Assembly: GCF_027744825.2 (NCBI RefSeq)
Contig: NC_071334.1
Span: 5,262,437-5,326,436 of the forward strand
From: Synchiropus splendidus
Taxonomy: Eukaryota; Chordata; Actinopteri; Syngnathiformes; Callionymidae
Direction of reading: 5' to 3'
Length of the DNA stretch: 64,000 nucleotides
The position numbers and the translations under genes were made by a program. Below are positions 46,082-58,000 of the stretch, in pieces. The notes below the pieces were generated by a model that saw only the letters and a program-made list of their open reading frames with translations, ran no database searches and was not told the origin of the DNA. Each line of letters begins with the position of its first letter. Position 1 is the stretch's first letter.

Positions 46082-49000
46082 ATGAGAGGCGCCGGCCTCC
46101 TGCTCCTCTGGAGATGGGGGGCGCAGGCGGGCCGCGGGCGGCGGCTCTGCACGCGCGCTTCACCGGCCTCACCGCCGTGGAGGCTCCTGTTCTTCGGTTC
46201 CGACCAGTTCGCCGTGGAGTCGCTGAAGCTGCTCGCTGCGAGCAGGTGAGAAGTGGCAAAACGATCACTAAACTAATTCAATGGAAAGTATTATATTATT
46301 GGCATGTATGTGAGTAAACCTACATACTATACTATGCACACATGTGCGGAGATTCATCCGCATATGACAACAAAAATGTTTACGAATTTTGGACAAATTC
46401 TGAGGTGCGTTCGCCGGTGGTGCGTTCACTTACGGTGCGTTCGCTGACGGTGCGTTCACTTACGATGCGTTCGCTGACGGTGCGTTCGCTGACGGTGCGT
46501 TTACTGACGGTGGGTTCGCCGGCGGTGCGTTTGCTGGCGGTGTATTCGCTGATGGTGTGTTCACTGGCGGTGTGTTCGCTGGTGGTGCGTTCACTGGCGG
46601 TGCGTTCACTGGCGGTGGGTTCGCCGGCGGTGTATTTGCTGACTGTGTGTTCACTGGCGGTGTGTTCGCTGGTGGTGCGTTTACTGACAGTGTGTTCGCT
46701 GGCGGTGTACTCACTGACGGTGTGTTCACTGGCGATGCGTTCACCGACAGTGCGTTAGCTGACGGTGCGTTCGCTGCTTGCTCTCCTGCTTGGTGAGGTT
46801 GAAGTGTCTGTGTCCCCCCTCAGGGCGTCTGGTGAAGGTCTCCTGAAGACCCTGGAGGTGGTGACTCTGGGCGGTGAAGTCCCAGTGAGGAGGTTTGCCA
46901 CTCAGCACCAGCTGCTGGTCCACAGCTGGCCCCTCGGGGAGACGGAGGGCCGCTTTGACGTTGGGGTGGTGGTCTCGTTCGGCTGCTTGCTCCCCGAGAG
47001 ACTGATCCGGACCTTTCCCCAGTGAGTCCCCGGCTGGTTCTTCCTCTGCCGCCGCAGTGGAGCCTGATGTTGTGGCTGGGTTGCAGTGGGATCCTGAACG
47101 TCCACCCCAGCCTGCTGCCACGCTGGCGAGGGCCCGCGCCCGTCTTCCACACCGTCCTGCACGGGGACCGGGTGACGGGCGTCAGCGTCATGCAGATCCG
47201 GCCCCACAAGTAAGCGGACGCCGCGCTGACTTAAGGAGAACTGAAGGTCAGGTGCATGTTTGTGATGCGCAGGTTTGATGTGGGCCCCATCCTGAGCCAG
47301 GAGCTGCACCAGGTGCCCGACAGGTGCAGCGCGGAGCAACTGGGAGCTGCTCTGGCCACCAAGGGAGCTCATCTGGTGAGCCAGGGTCAGAGCGGGCCAC
47401 TAGTGGGACAGGCCTAAACGCTGTGCTTCCTTCAGCTGCTGGACACCTTGAGGAATCTCCCGGAGAGAATGGCGAGCAAGCAGGAGCAGAGCAGAAGCGG
47501 CGCCACCTTTGGTGCGTGCTCCCTCTCTCAGACCTCACCGAGAACCACCCGCTCACCTGTGTCTTCCTCCTGCAGCTCCAAAGATCCACTCCTCCATGAG
47601 CTGGGTGTCGTGGGAGGAGCAGACCTGTGACCAGATCGATCGACTCTATCGAGCCATCGGCTGCAGGGTGAGCAGACCGGCCTGGACGTGGACTCGCTCA
47701 CGTCTTCACTGTGACCCTCTGCTGTCTGAGAGCAGATTCACCTGAGAACCATGTGGGAGGGGAGGAGCCTGAAGCTGCTGGACTTTGTAGGGAGGTGCCA
47801 CATTGCTCTCGCAGGTACGGCTCACTCCAGCTCTCACACCTCACCGCTGAGTCCAGTTCTTCTGTCAAATCACACCCAGGACCTGTAGTCGCTCACCAAG
47901 CTCTGTTGCTGCAGAGCTTATCATGAAAAATCTAGAAGAAGTTAGGACCACTAATGTCCAGTTCACGTTGCATGGAGGTGGGACGGTCATTACCGTAAAT
48001 CCCGGACTATAGAGAGCACCGGAACAGCCCTGCCCACTAACTTTAAGAAGGAAAACAGATCTTGTTCCTACATGAGCCGCAGCGCTCCATAAGCCACGGG
48101 TGCAGTGGTGCTGTCTGCACCGTAGAAAGGCTTAAAAATGCATGAGGATCACTTCTAAACTAGTCTGGAAAATGGGCTCCAGCATGGAGACTGACTCATG
48201 AAACAAACTGGCCAATGTTCTGAACTGGAATCATCAACTCCTCACATCTGTTATTGACATTAAAGCGCTCAAAATGTGTCCCAAGTTCCGACACCACAGC
48301 TGGTCTCAGCTGCTGCTTCTGGTCTCCGCTCCTCCAGGAGATCGGCTCTGTGGGCGGAGCTGCTGACATGCGGGTGAAAACAGAGCATTTTGAGTGCTTC
48401 AATAAAACACCTGTGATGTCATGGGTTTGATGTGACCAGGCTCAATATTTTGGCAGCATGAGGCTCTTTAGCCTGGAAAAATCCAGATATTAGCTGCATT
48501 GTGGTATAAGCCGCAGGGTTCAGACCACGAGAGAAAAGTAGCGGCTTGTAGTCTGGAAATGATGGTACTCTGTGTCCACTAAGGATTAGAGGTCAAAAAA
48601 TACGTGAGTAACTCAACACTTCCCAAGCAAGGTGGAGGTGTTCGGAGTGCGCCCTCTAGCGGGGTGTCTTGGCTCTGCATGGGAAACGCTTAACAGAGGC
48701 AGGCCATCACATGGCGCCATTACCCCACGGTTATTCATGACGTGTGCTGGAGAGCCAGATGTCCACTGAATCACATCATGTCAAAGCAGAGCCATGTTCA
48801 ATATTCACTGGACATGAATCTGATCACAGAGTTACTTCTCACGTTGCTGTGTTTTGGCCCGCCATGTCCGTGATGCAGATGAGAGACGGAGACCGGCGCC
48901 GGGCTCCGTGACCTTCCTGAAGGAGTCCAACACGCTGGCTGTCTGGTGCAAGGTTGGTACTGACACCGAATCAAGAGCAGAAGCTCGGGATCGAGTGGCC

Positions 49001-49481
49001 GAGCTTTGCTCAGTGTGTTCACAGCTTCTGTCAAGTGCCAGTGTTGTGGAAACCCACTGCCTCTGGTGCTTCAGCGTGAACGTAAAAGATGAAGGTTTTT
49101 GGTGAAATCGCTTGAGTTCAATTTTGTTCCCAATAGTTTAGGGTTTAATGATTTTGCTTTTCTAATCTACTGGACGCTGATGTGAAAGTGGCAGTGCGGA
49201 ACATTCACAGCTCCAGTATTGTGCTGCGACACCGCTGCAGTGTGTCTGCTGTCACTGATGAGTCTGCTCCTTCTCCCCCTCCACCCCCTCCGACCTCGTG
49301 ACCTCAGGACGGCTGTGTTGGGTTTAAGGCGGTTCTTCTGAAGAAGCGTCTGACCGCGGCGGACTTCTACAACGGCTACCTGCACCAGACCCTGCTGACC
49401 ACGGGGGCCGTGTTTGTCAGTGCCAGACCGGCAAACGTACCCAGCAACTCGGCGGCGCAGAGCCAGACGAACAGCAGCTGA
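46082..49481 (+). CDS. mtfmt: MTFMT, mitochondrial methionyl-tRNA formyltransferase (9 exons)
   Basis: Exons: 46082-46245, 46824-47021, 47087-47209, 47273-47375, 47436-47511, 47576-47667, 47736-47814, 48879-48952, 49308-49481; 360 aa in frame (human 389). The enzyme formylates Met-tRNA(Met) using 10-formyl-THF to make the mitochondrial initiator tRNA. The N-terminus [20 protein letters not shown] is a basic presequence; the ATG at 46114 is in the wrong frame. The catalytic domain starts [19 protein letters not shown]. The signature [18 protein letters not shown] holds the catalytic Asn and His, and the Asp lies in HKFDVGPIL. The linker and C-terminal domain follow ([33 protein letters not shown]). 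Intron 1 holds a 15-bp minisatellite and intron 7 a MITE. The poly(A) signal is AATAAA at 49705-49710. Confidence 0.96.
46403..46777. repeat. 15-bp minisatellite in MTFMT intron 1
   Basis: About 25 tandem copies of a 15-base unit, consensus ggtgcgttcgctgac with c/t, a/g and g/c variants. Because 15 is a multiple of 3 and the unit has no stops, it leaves long ORFs of pentapeptide repeats on both strands (for example TVRSL, GGVFA, ANTPP). These are shadows: the array is wholly intronic and ends 46 bases before exon 2. Confidence 0.95.
47991..48567. mobile_element. MITE with TACCGTAA...CCGGACTAT ends, copy 1 (MTFMT intron 7)
   Basis: The left end taccgtaaatcccggacta and right end ggcttgtagtctggaaatga (completed by tggta) are inverted repeats with subterminal AAGCCGC motifs repeated inside (near 48060, 48090, 48510). 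A related inverted copy is at 56470-56975. No ORF or clear target duplication is visible, so the superfamily is open. Confidence 0.7.
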
Positions 49482-50365
49482 TGGGGTCGGAGGTCAAGCT
49501 GATGAGTCGGGCTGGTCTTCACCCTGAACTCTGCGACACCCGCAGACTCCATGATGGTGCTCCACCTGACCTGACTCGCCATGACTATGTTGGACTGAAA
49601 CAGGAAGTGGACTGCCACATCAGAACACACTGACAAACTGCCTTTTCTGTACATGTAATAATGTCAAAGAAATCCACCTTTATAATCTTGCTTTGATCGT
49701 ATGAAATAAACAGTGGTTTATTTATGGGTGTGATGAAGCCTTGTGGTCACTGAACGGCACCAGAGCCCCACGTCTTCCCTGATTTTGCTCTGCAGAGTTT
49801 CCTGTCTCACGGAAGCTGTGCGAGAGGTTATGTTTCGCCGCTCTACAATCCTGTCGCGTGCGCTCTGTTCTGGTGACGGAGGCCTCGGGTTCCTGTGTGT
49901 GAGGGGGATCTCGGGAGTGCAGGGGTCAGTGAGTCATTTGTCTGACGGAAACTCCCGCAGGGGACAGAAGGGCCAGACACTGTTGGCCTTTGTCCGCTTC
50001 CTAGTCAGTTCCAAAACATGATAGAAGTCATGAAAGTGGAGGTACATTTTAAAACAGAAACCAGCGAAACTGCTTTTATCCCGTGTCCTGATGTGTCTGA
50101 CCACAGAATCATTTCCTTATATTTGTTTTTATCGATGTAATCTGGTGGCTTTTGATGCATTGGAATGATCCTTTGTACCACGTCGAATGGGACACCAGGG
50201 GGCAGTAATGTACCTGCACCTGCCCGTGTTGTGCGAGCGAAGAAGTGAGAGACGAATCTTTCAAGTGGTTCGTGGATCAGAACCAAGTTGATCGGCAAAA
50301 CAGTGGAGCTGCAGTTCAGGCAACTGAATAAATAAATAATAATACACGCGTTTAAACAACATTAT

Positions 50366-50396
<31 letters not shown>

Positions 50397-51099
50397 CGAA
50401 GCTGCATGAAGCACTTTCTCCAATCAAATAAAAAGGATTGATATGTGAAATAAGAGGACAGAAATTTTGACAAATGAATAATGAATTCCCTCCTGATAAA
50501 TAATCCAGGTGCTGGATTTAAATTACAGGTGGGCAGACCAGCGCCTCCTTGTCGCCATGGTGACCACACAGCAGTGGAGGGAGTCACGCGCCCTCGCACT
50601 GACGCTCCGCCACTCAGGACTTCATCATTCAGGTTTATTGAATGTGAAACCTACTTAAACAACGACCTGTAATTCATATTACAATTGTCAGTAAATTAAT
50701 AATCAAACTTTCGTTGAACTGAAAATCGCGATGTGCATCGCATCAGGTTGGATTCCACTTGTGTCATGTGACCTGTTCAACACGCAGTTTTGTTTCAAAA
50801 CCTCTTGATGCCAACGCACTTGAGTTCAATGACACTTCTGTCGTTAATAAATACCATCTCTTAGAATGGTGAGAAACACCGTGACTGATTTTTCATTTCA
50901 GGTTTTCAGACCTCAAAGGCCTGAGACAAGGCTGCCGGGTCATAATGTTATGGCCGTCACCCCTGCATTTGGATTGGACTCATCACCTGTTGATCACGGC
51001 ATGTGGCCGGGTGACGATGACATGGATCCATCCTTCTGGCTGGGCTCCACAGAGCTGAAGATGATGATGAAGATGGTGAAACGGAGACATATGAAAGCG
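49482..51099. other. Tail-to-tail intergenic region between MTFMT and plakophilin
   Basis: The MTFMT 3' UTR ends after AATAAA at 49705-49710. An (AAT)n microsatellite occupies about 50364-50393. No gene is supported. The small ORFs on both strands lack recognisable features. Confidence 0.55.
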
Positions 51100-52002
51100 A
51101 GCTTTATTCTTCATGAGCACGAGGCTGATGCCAGAGGAAACAGTACCAGGAGCAGTAGCAACAGAGAGACAAGGCTGGATGAGAGTACAGGTCACAGAAG
51201 AAGACTTCCTCTTTACTAACTTCATTTCCTGTGAGGAGAAACGTGGCGGTGATACACGGCGAGGAAGGGCGGCAGGCTCACGTCATCCGAATCTTCCTGG
51301 TGCGAAGAGGAGAGCGCAGGCAGGGAGGAGGTGATGTGTCCCAGAATAGAGGCGGCTGGAGTGAAAGGGACCTGCCGTGATGGAAGGTTGAGAGACTGTC
51401 GTGTCAGAGGGACAGCTGGTGTGGAGGAGTCTGGAGGCCGAGTTAGGGAGGTCAGATGGTGTGGAGAGGAGAGCGAGGTTACGGTGGAGGAGGGGAGGCA
51501 ACCCCCGACAGGAAATGCCACGAGACAAAGATTACAGTCGTGATTCATGATGCCTTCTCGCCTCCACTGTACAGACAAGACAAGCAACATGTGTGAGTCC
51601 ACGGCGACTTCAGGTCCACTTCCTCTTTGTTATGAAACACGTCTTTTTTTTCCCCACTGTGACATGATGGAGGAAGAGTCCATGTTCTCGAGCACTGACT
51701 GAGCATCACTTCTGCTTGGACGGATCTTTGCTGGGGATTCATGTTGACCATGTTTCTATGACACTTTCTCGATCTTCAAGTGCCTACAGTATATGAAGAC
51801 TCTTCTTGTGAAGGAAAGGAATTGAATCCAACACCGTGGAGGAAAAGGAGCCGCGTGTTTTTTGGTAAATCACTATTTACATCCATCTGAAACACATCTT
51901 CCAAGCTTAGCGACAAAGCAGTGATTAAAAACTCCCAACTCTTGCAGCGACTCAGCCGGGCCTCGCCCCCAGAGGGTCCAGAAGGTCTGGAGCGGTGTGA
52001 AG
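51100..52002 (-). other. Probable plakophilin 3' UTR
   Basis: This is minus-strand sequence downstream of the plakophilin stop. A poly(A) signal (AATAAA on the minus strand) sits at 51103-51108, giving a 3' UTR of about 0.9 kb. ORFs on either strand here resemble no protein. The extent is inferred from the signal alone. Confidence 0.5.
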
Positions 52003-55000
52003 TCAGACGCTGATGTCTGTGAAGTCTCGCCTGGAGAAGCCTTTCTGGAAGACATGCGAGACAGACGCGGCGTTACCGGATGTTTCTCTGCACCGTGTGG
52101 TGTGTTTTTGTGAGGCGCAGACAGGAAATGAGCAGAGGCAGAGCTGGACGTGAGAAACATCCACAGCTGGATTTGAACTTGTGGTGGCTAAACACCTTCA
52201 GTTCAGTTCAGTTTATTTCATGACCCTTCTGTCCCTGCTCATCTGCTTCACCGTACGCTGGAAACCTGACCTGCTGATTCCATGTACTTTGGGACCTTGC
52301 TTCCCCTCCCGAGCTTCTGGATACTTCCGGCCATTATTCTTCTCTCCAACAGTGAGAAGCGTCCACAGCTCAACCCAGAATCTTGTGAATGGACCTGGAC
52401 AGTCACTTGGCTCCTCAGCGCTGCTGCTCATGTGCTCTGAACTGGTCACAGCCAACACAGTCACCCTAACTGCTTGCCTGCTCCATAGATGGTCCACAGT
52501 CACAGCCCTGGAAACCTCCTCCTCCATGTCATGGGAAACACCAGTATAGTTCCACGGCTTACTGTGGTTGTATTTGTGTATTGATAAAGAGTTGCATTCA
52601 CTCTTCACAAAGCAGTTGAAGTGCAATAACAAGGAGCCAGAACAGGTTCTGACAGTAATATTTGGGGGCTAAATAGTTTCAGCGATTGAGAGCCTGCGTC
52701 ATTACAGACTAATGCACAGATGCGGCAGGAGAGAGAGGGCTCAGCTATTAACCAGGTCAGTTTGCAGCTCTGAACAAATGCAGCTCCACAAAGACGTCAG
52801 CTGACCACCAAACTTCAAAAACGTCCCAGAATCCATGCAACGTTTTTGTCTGGTTCAAAGACAGAAGTGAACAGGAGGAATCAGACGTTGTGCTGAGGTG
52901 GTGTTTCTCTCACAGTTGTTCTGGACGCTGTCAAACCCCACTGACACAACAGGACATCTCAGGAGGCAACTTCACAGCAGACGCCCAGCCGACACAAAAA
53001 CACTCCTCTTTGTCGGACTGAAAAGACGTTTGCGGCTGCCAAGTTCAGAGACCAGAAGACACAGAAGTCTCACTTTATTCCTCCCAGAAGACACGAGACA
53101 AACCCTCAGTCTCAGAGCCAGATTCTCCACATTCCTGCAGAGGGGGATCAGAGAAGGTGAAAGGTGGGCTGCAGTTTGACTCTCAGACAAAAACTGCTCC
53201 TAAAAATAACGTCTGAAAACAAGTCTTTTGTTTTTGTGCGCTTTACTAAAACAGAGGAGATTTAAAAAAAAAAAAAAACAGTGCAACATTCCACAGCAGA
53301 TTGGTGAAACCTAAAAATGGAGCAGCTCTAATCCGGTTAGCTGCTCACATTTATGAGACAGAAACAAGAAAGCACAAAGAAGCCCATCACCTGACACTTC
53401 GAAGTTTCTATCTCATGAACTGGTTGAATGTCAGCTCCTAAATTCTCGTCTGTCCTGATGCATCATAGCGACATGATGCTTCTGTTAATGAGTGAGACCT
53501 TCCAGATGAGACCTTCTCCCTCCACACGCGGCGAAGAACAACAGATCAGTGGAGGTCTGGCTGCACAAGCCAGGTGTCCATCTGAATACAGACTATCTGG
53601 AGAGGAGCACACAGAACAAAAGTGAGTCTGTCAGACACAATCCCACTTCTCTCTTTATAGTGGCAGAGCCAAGGTCATCTGAATGTGTGCAACAGTGGGC
53701 TGGTTCCTGTGGAGCCTTCGCTGCAACCATCACCAGCCCTTCTGGATCCCAAGTTCATTTATTACTCCCAATACCCAGAAAATCAACTCCTACTTTCCAC
53801 CCAAAGTATTTTGGGTGGAAGCTTCCGTTTCTTAACCAGGGCCAGATTTCTGTGAAAAATAGTTCCATAGGAGGCTGCCACCAGGACAGAGCCTCAGTAC
53901 AGGCAAGTCTGGAGTTGTCAGGTGATCCACACCGCATCATCATGTTATGCACCACTTGGCTCACATTTCTCGTATGATGAAGACACATATGTCAGACAAA
54001 AATCTCTCCAAACAAATGCCCAGAATTTCCAGCAGGTACGGTGATGGTGGAAATGCACAGTTGCCACGAAACTGCAGTGGAGTTTTCAATGTGCACAGGA
54101 ACAGGGAGGCAGAGCGGAGTGGTTGTTCTCCACTTGGTCATGTGAGATTGTTCATCGCGCGGTACTTCGCGGTTTGTTAAAGGCGATGTCTTTATAGAGT
54201 TTATGTTATAAAGAAGTGTCTTAAAGAATGGGCCGACGCTCAACCTCCACAATGAAGGACTCGTCGTCCATGTTGTCACGAGAGAAGCGCTCTGTTGACA
54301 GCTTTACAGTCACGGTTGTGACGTGATGTTTACACTGCTCTTTCATAGTAACATGCCAATAACGCCGACATGTAGAGTCTATTAGGGATGCTCCGATCGT
54401 GATCGGACGATTTCAGCGTGATCGGTGAATGCAGATCACAACAACCGATCGAGACACAGCCGGCGCTCTGTTGAAGCCCCGCTGGTTGTGGTGCGTCCCC
54501 TTCTCCCTACTCGCTGCTCACTCAGCTGTGGAGCTTCTTTCAATCTGCCATGTAAAGTTAGCATCCTTAGCTAGATGACAAGCCTTTCTCAGGTGTCGTG
54601 GTGACGTGGAAACGGAAATGATGAAATGATGCGTGTCCGTTTAGGAGTCAGGTGCAGCGTTCATCAGCCACCTGAATCTGAAACTAACGTCCAGAGTGGA
54701 AACTTTCATAAATGAGTCACAGCACAGTCTCCAGAGATTCACCTGCGACCTAACTGCGGCAGAATAGCTGCTGCATTCAGCAAGGTTTTCCTACTTTTTG
54801 GCACCTTGAAGAGGTATATAAAACATGTCTGAATTAAAATGATTGAAAGTTCATTTCTTCACATCACATACTCAGACGGTCTCATCATTTTGATTACAAA
54901 TCATTGTCAATCCATGTGATTGGCAGCAAAAATCCCACTGTTCACCATGAACATTTCTCCGATTCACATGGCTTTTCACTGGCTGACTTCCTGTCATGTG

Positions 55001-58000
55001 ATGCTGGATGGCGTGACCCACAGTTGGTGTGATTCCTCATCAAATCTAAGAACCTGGTGACCCAGTCCTTCAGGAGAAACCCGTCTACTCATGTTCCTGG
55101 GAGAGGTTGTACAGGTCGGTCAAATGTCGGTAACTTTTTTTTGTTTCCTTTTAACTTCAAAGACTGGAACACAGTGTAAACCTCCATTGGCAACGCTGAG
55201 AAGAGGCGTCAGCATTTTTTTTTTTAGATCTTGTTTGGGCTCTCCTGGAAAGTCGAGGGCTGAGAACGGGGAGGCTACTTTTTTCAATCTCAGAGGGAAA
55301 AGATTGCGTTGTGTCCAGAGATAAAAGGAGACCAGACCCCAGCAAGGGCTGCCAGTGAGGGGAGGAGACCAATGGGAGGAAGGAGGAGGGGGGTCAAATG
55401 GGATAAGAAAAAAATGCTGTGTGGAGATGTGAACTACAAAACCATCTGGAGAGCCAACACCCACATCCTGTTCCCACTTGCAAGGAAGAAGAAATGGACG
55501 GACAATCATGTTAGATCAGAGTGAATAAATGGTGACTAAATATATAATTCTAAATGAATAAAAGTTAGTTTCCCGCTCTATTCAAAATGTTGTATTATTT
55601 AATGGAACTTCATGTCTTGTCTTGCGTATAAATAAAATAGACTTTATTTTCTGTTTGCAGTTGGAAGGACCTGCATAGATTCAGTGAAAATATCCAGTCA
55701 ATGAGAGGAAACTTCTATGACAGTGGGGGCAGACGTGGAAAATCTGGAAGTGACGTGAGTGTGTATAAAGTGAAATGACAGGAAATAAACAGGGATTCAG
55801 AGGAGGACGTACATCCTGCGCTGGCTCAGGAAGTTCACCTGGAACACAACATTGCGTCCCAAAACTGAGCTAGCAACTTCAACACAAGCTGATTCACTGC
55901 ATAAATACAGCAACATTAATGTTAACATCAATGCTAATATGCAGCGCTTCATCTGAAATGCTTCATCAGAGCGCTATTTAGTTTTCTCAAAATGTAAATT
56001 GTAGTGTAAAAAGTGAGGATTTTTAGCAGCAACTCTCTCTTAATAATCATGTTTTTTTTTCTCTTTCAAGATTATAAAAATATTTGTGGTCCTCAGGAAG
56101 AAGACACAAAGCCTCTGGAGGTCCTTCCAGTAAGCTACTGTATACTGCAACCAAAATGGAGTCACCCTCGGCTAGATCACCGCTCCAAGATAAAAGTCAG
56201 TAACAGAAGATTTTAATAAAGAGTCGGAAAACCATCTAAGACAAGCCTCTGCTGTTTGGCACAAAGGCAGGGCAGAACTAGTCCAAAATATTTCATATAA
56301 TATTTCAATATTTTGCCAAGAAGGCAGAGAACATCATCCATCATCATCACCGAGTGATGCCCTGGGCATGTCTTCTTTTGGGAGTCTTCAATATTCCGTT
56401 AAAACTATCAAACAGGAGGGAAAAAATCCATTTATATCTTCAGTCTCAACAGCAATTGAAATGGTTCAGGAAAAACCCTGCGGCTTATACAGCGACGCGG
56501 CTAATATCTGGATGTTTCCAGGTAAAGAGCCTCATGCTGCCAAAATATTCAGCCTCCTCACATCAAACCCATGACATCACAGGTGTTTATTGACCTTAAA
56601 GCGCTCAAAATGAGCTGTTTTCGCCTGCGTGTTCGCAGCTCCGCCCACAGAGCCGATCTCCTGGAGGAGCGGAGACGAGAAGCAGCAGCTGAGACCAGCT
56701 GTGGTGTCTGAACTTGGGACACATTTTGAGCGCTTTAATGTCAATAAAAGATGTGAGGAGTTGATGATTCCAGTTCAGAACATTGGCCAGTTTGTTTCAT
56801 GAGTCAGTCTCCATGCTGGAGCCCGTTTTCCAAACTAGTTTAGAGGTGATCCTCATGCATGTTTAAGCCGGGTGCTGACTTGTCTACTTATTAGATCGCT
56901 GCAGCTTATGTAGGAACAAGATCTGTTTTCCTTCTTGAATTTAGTGGGTGGTGCTAATATTATGGTGCACTCTATAGTGTTTTTGTTCCGTCTCTTTTCA
57001 TTGCGATCCACTGTTGAAATGCAGAGAAAACATCGCTTGATAGCGATAGAATAAATATCCAGACAATTGGTTGGTAAAGTTGCTTTAGTTTCACATCGGT
57101 GGCCACCATGGTAGACCTCTTGGCAGAGGCTTCGCCGCCCTCAGAGTCGAGAAAATCTACGACCGGGGTTTAAATCAGACTCCAATCCAGACCCCCCCGC
57201 TCACAGACTGCGACACATTTCATTCAGGTTCAGCCAAGACGGTAGGTAAACAGCGACACTGAAGGATCAGGATCCCAAGTCAGCTCCACTACATTTGCAT
57301 CAGTCTCATTCCAAGTTGTCCAAACAAATCAAATCTGTGTTGCATCACGTTTGTGTAAGACAAGGAGCCCACGCAGCTGAACAGGGTCAACATCGCATTC
57401 CTGAGCTTCATTTGAGACTGTACATTGGAATAAAGAGCAGGAGTTTATTATGACCGGCAACTTTTACCAAACCACATGAGAAAAACTTGCTTCTTCCACA
57501 GTAAAATCTGATCCACTTCCTTACACTCCGATTCCATGTGACTCACGAGACAAGCGGAAGTGACATGAACTTGAGGACAGTTCAGGCTTCCCTTCCTGGC
57601 TTGCTGATGCTCTGTGACCCCACTCCACGCTGGATGCTTCCATTACACCCCGCACCTTTGTTGTCACTACAAATTACTGTGTCATCAGCCAACATCAAGG
57701 TCTCTGGAGCCTTCTCCCTAATCTCCTCTGTGGATCTGTTCATCACCACTGACTGAGCCCTCGTGTCTTCCCTCTCTCACCTTCTCTACATCGAGTGAAG
57801 CCTCCACCTGAAGTCCATTCCACTTAGCTCAAAAGCAAAATTGGCTACAAATGTTGTTCCTGGATTCTTTTTCACACGTATGTTTCCAATTTAGAAAAAG
57901 AAAACCCTGTGAATATTATCCAGCCTTCTCCTGAGTCGTAATCCTGCTTTATGAGAAACACCACCGCCACTTCACTTTTGTTTTTGGACAAAAGCTCTGG

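Noticed and set aside
46114..46317. ATG at 46114 as MTFMT start
   Set aside because: It is out of frame with [11 protein letters not shown]. The ATG at 46082 is in frame and gives a mitochondrial presequence.
46342..46796. ORFs of pentapeptide repeats on both strands in MTFMT intron 1
   Set aside because: They are by-products of a 15-bp minisatellite with no stop codon in its unit. No start context, splice partner or non-repeat domain is present.
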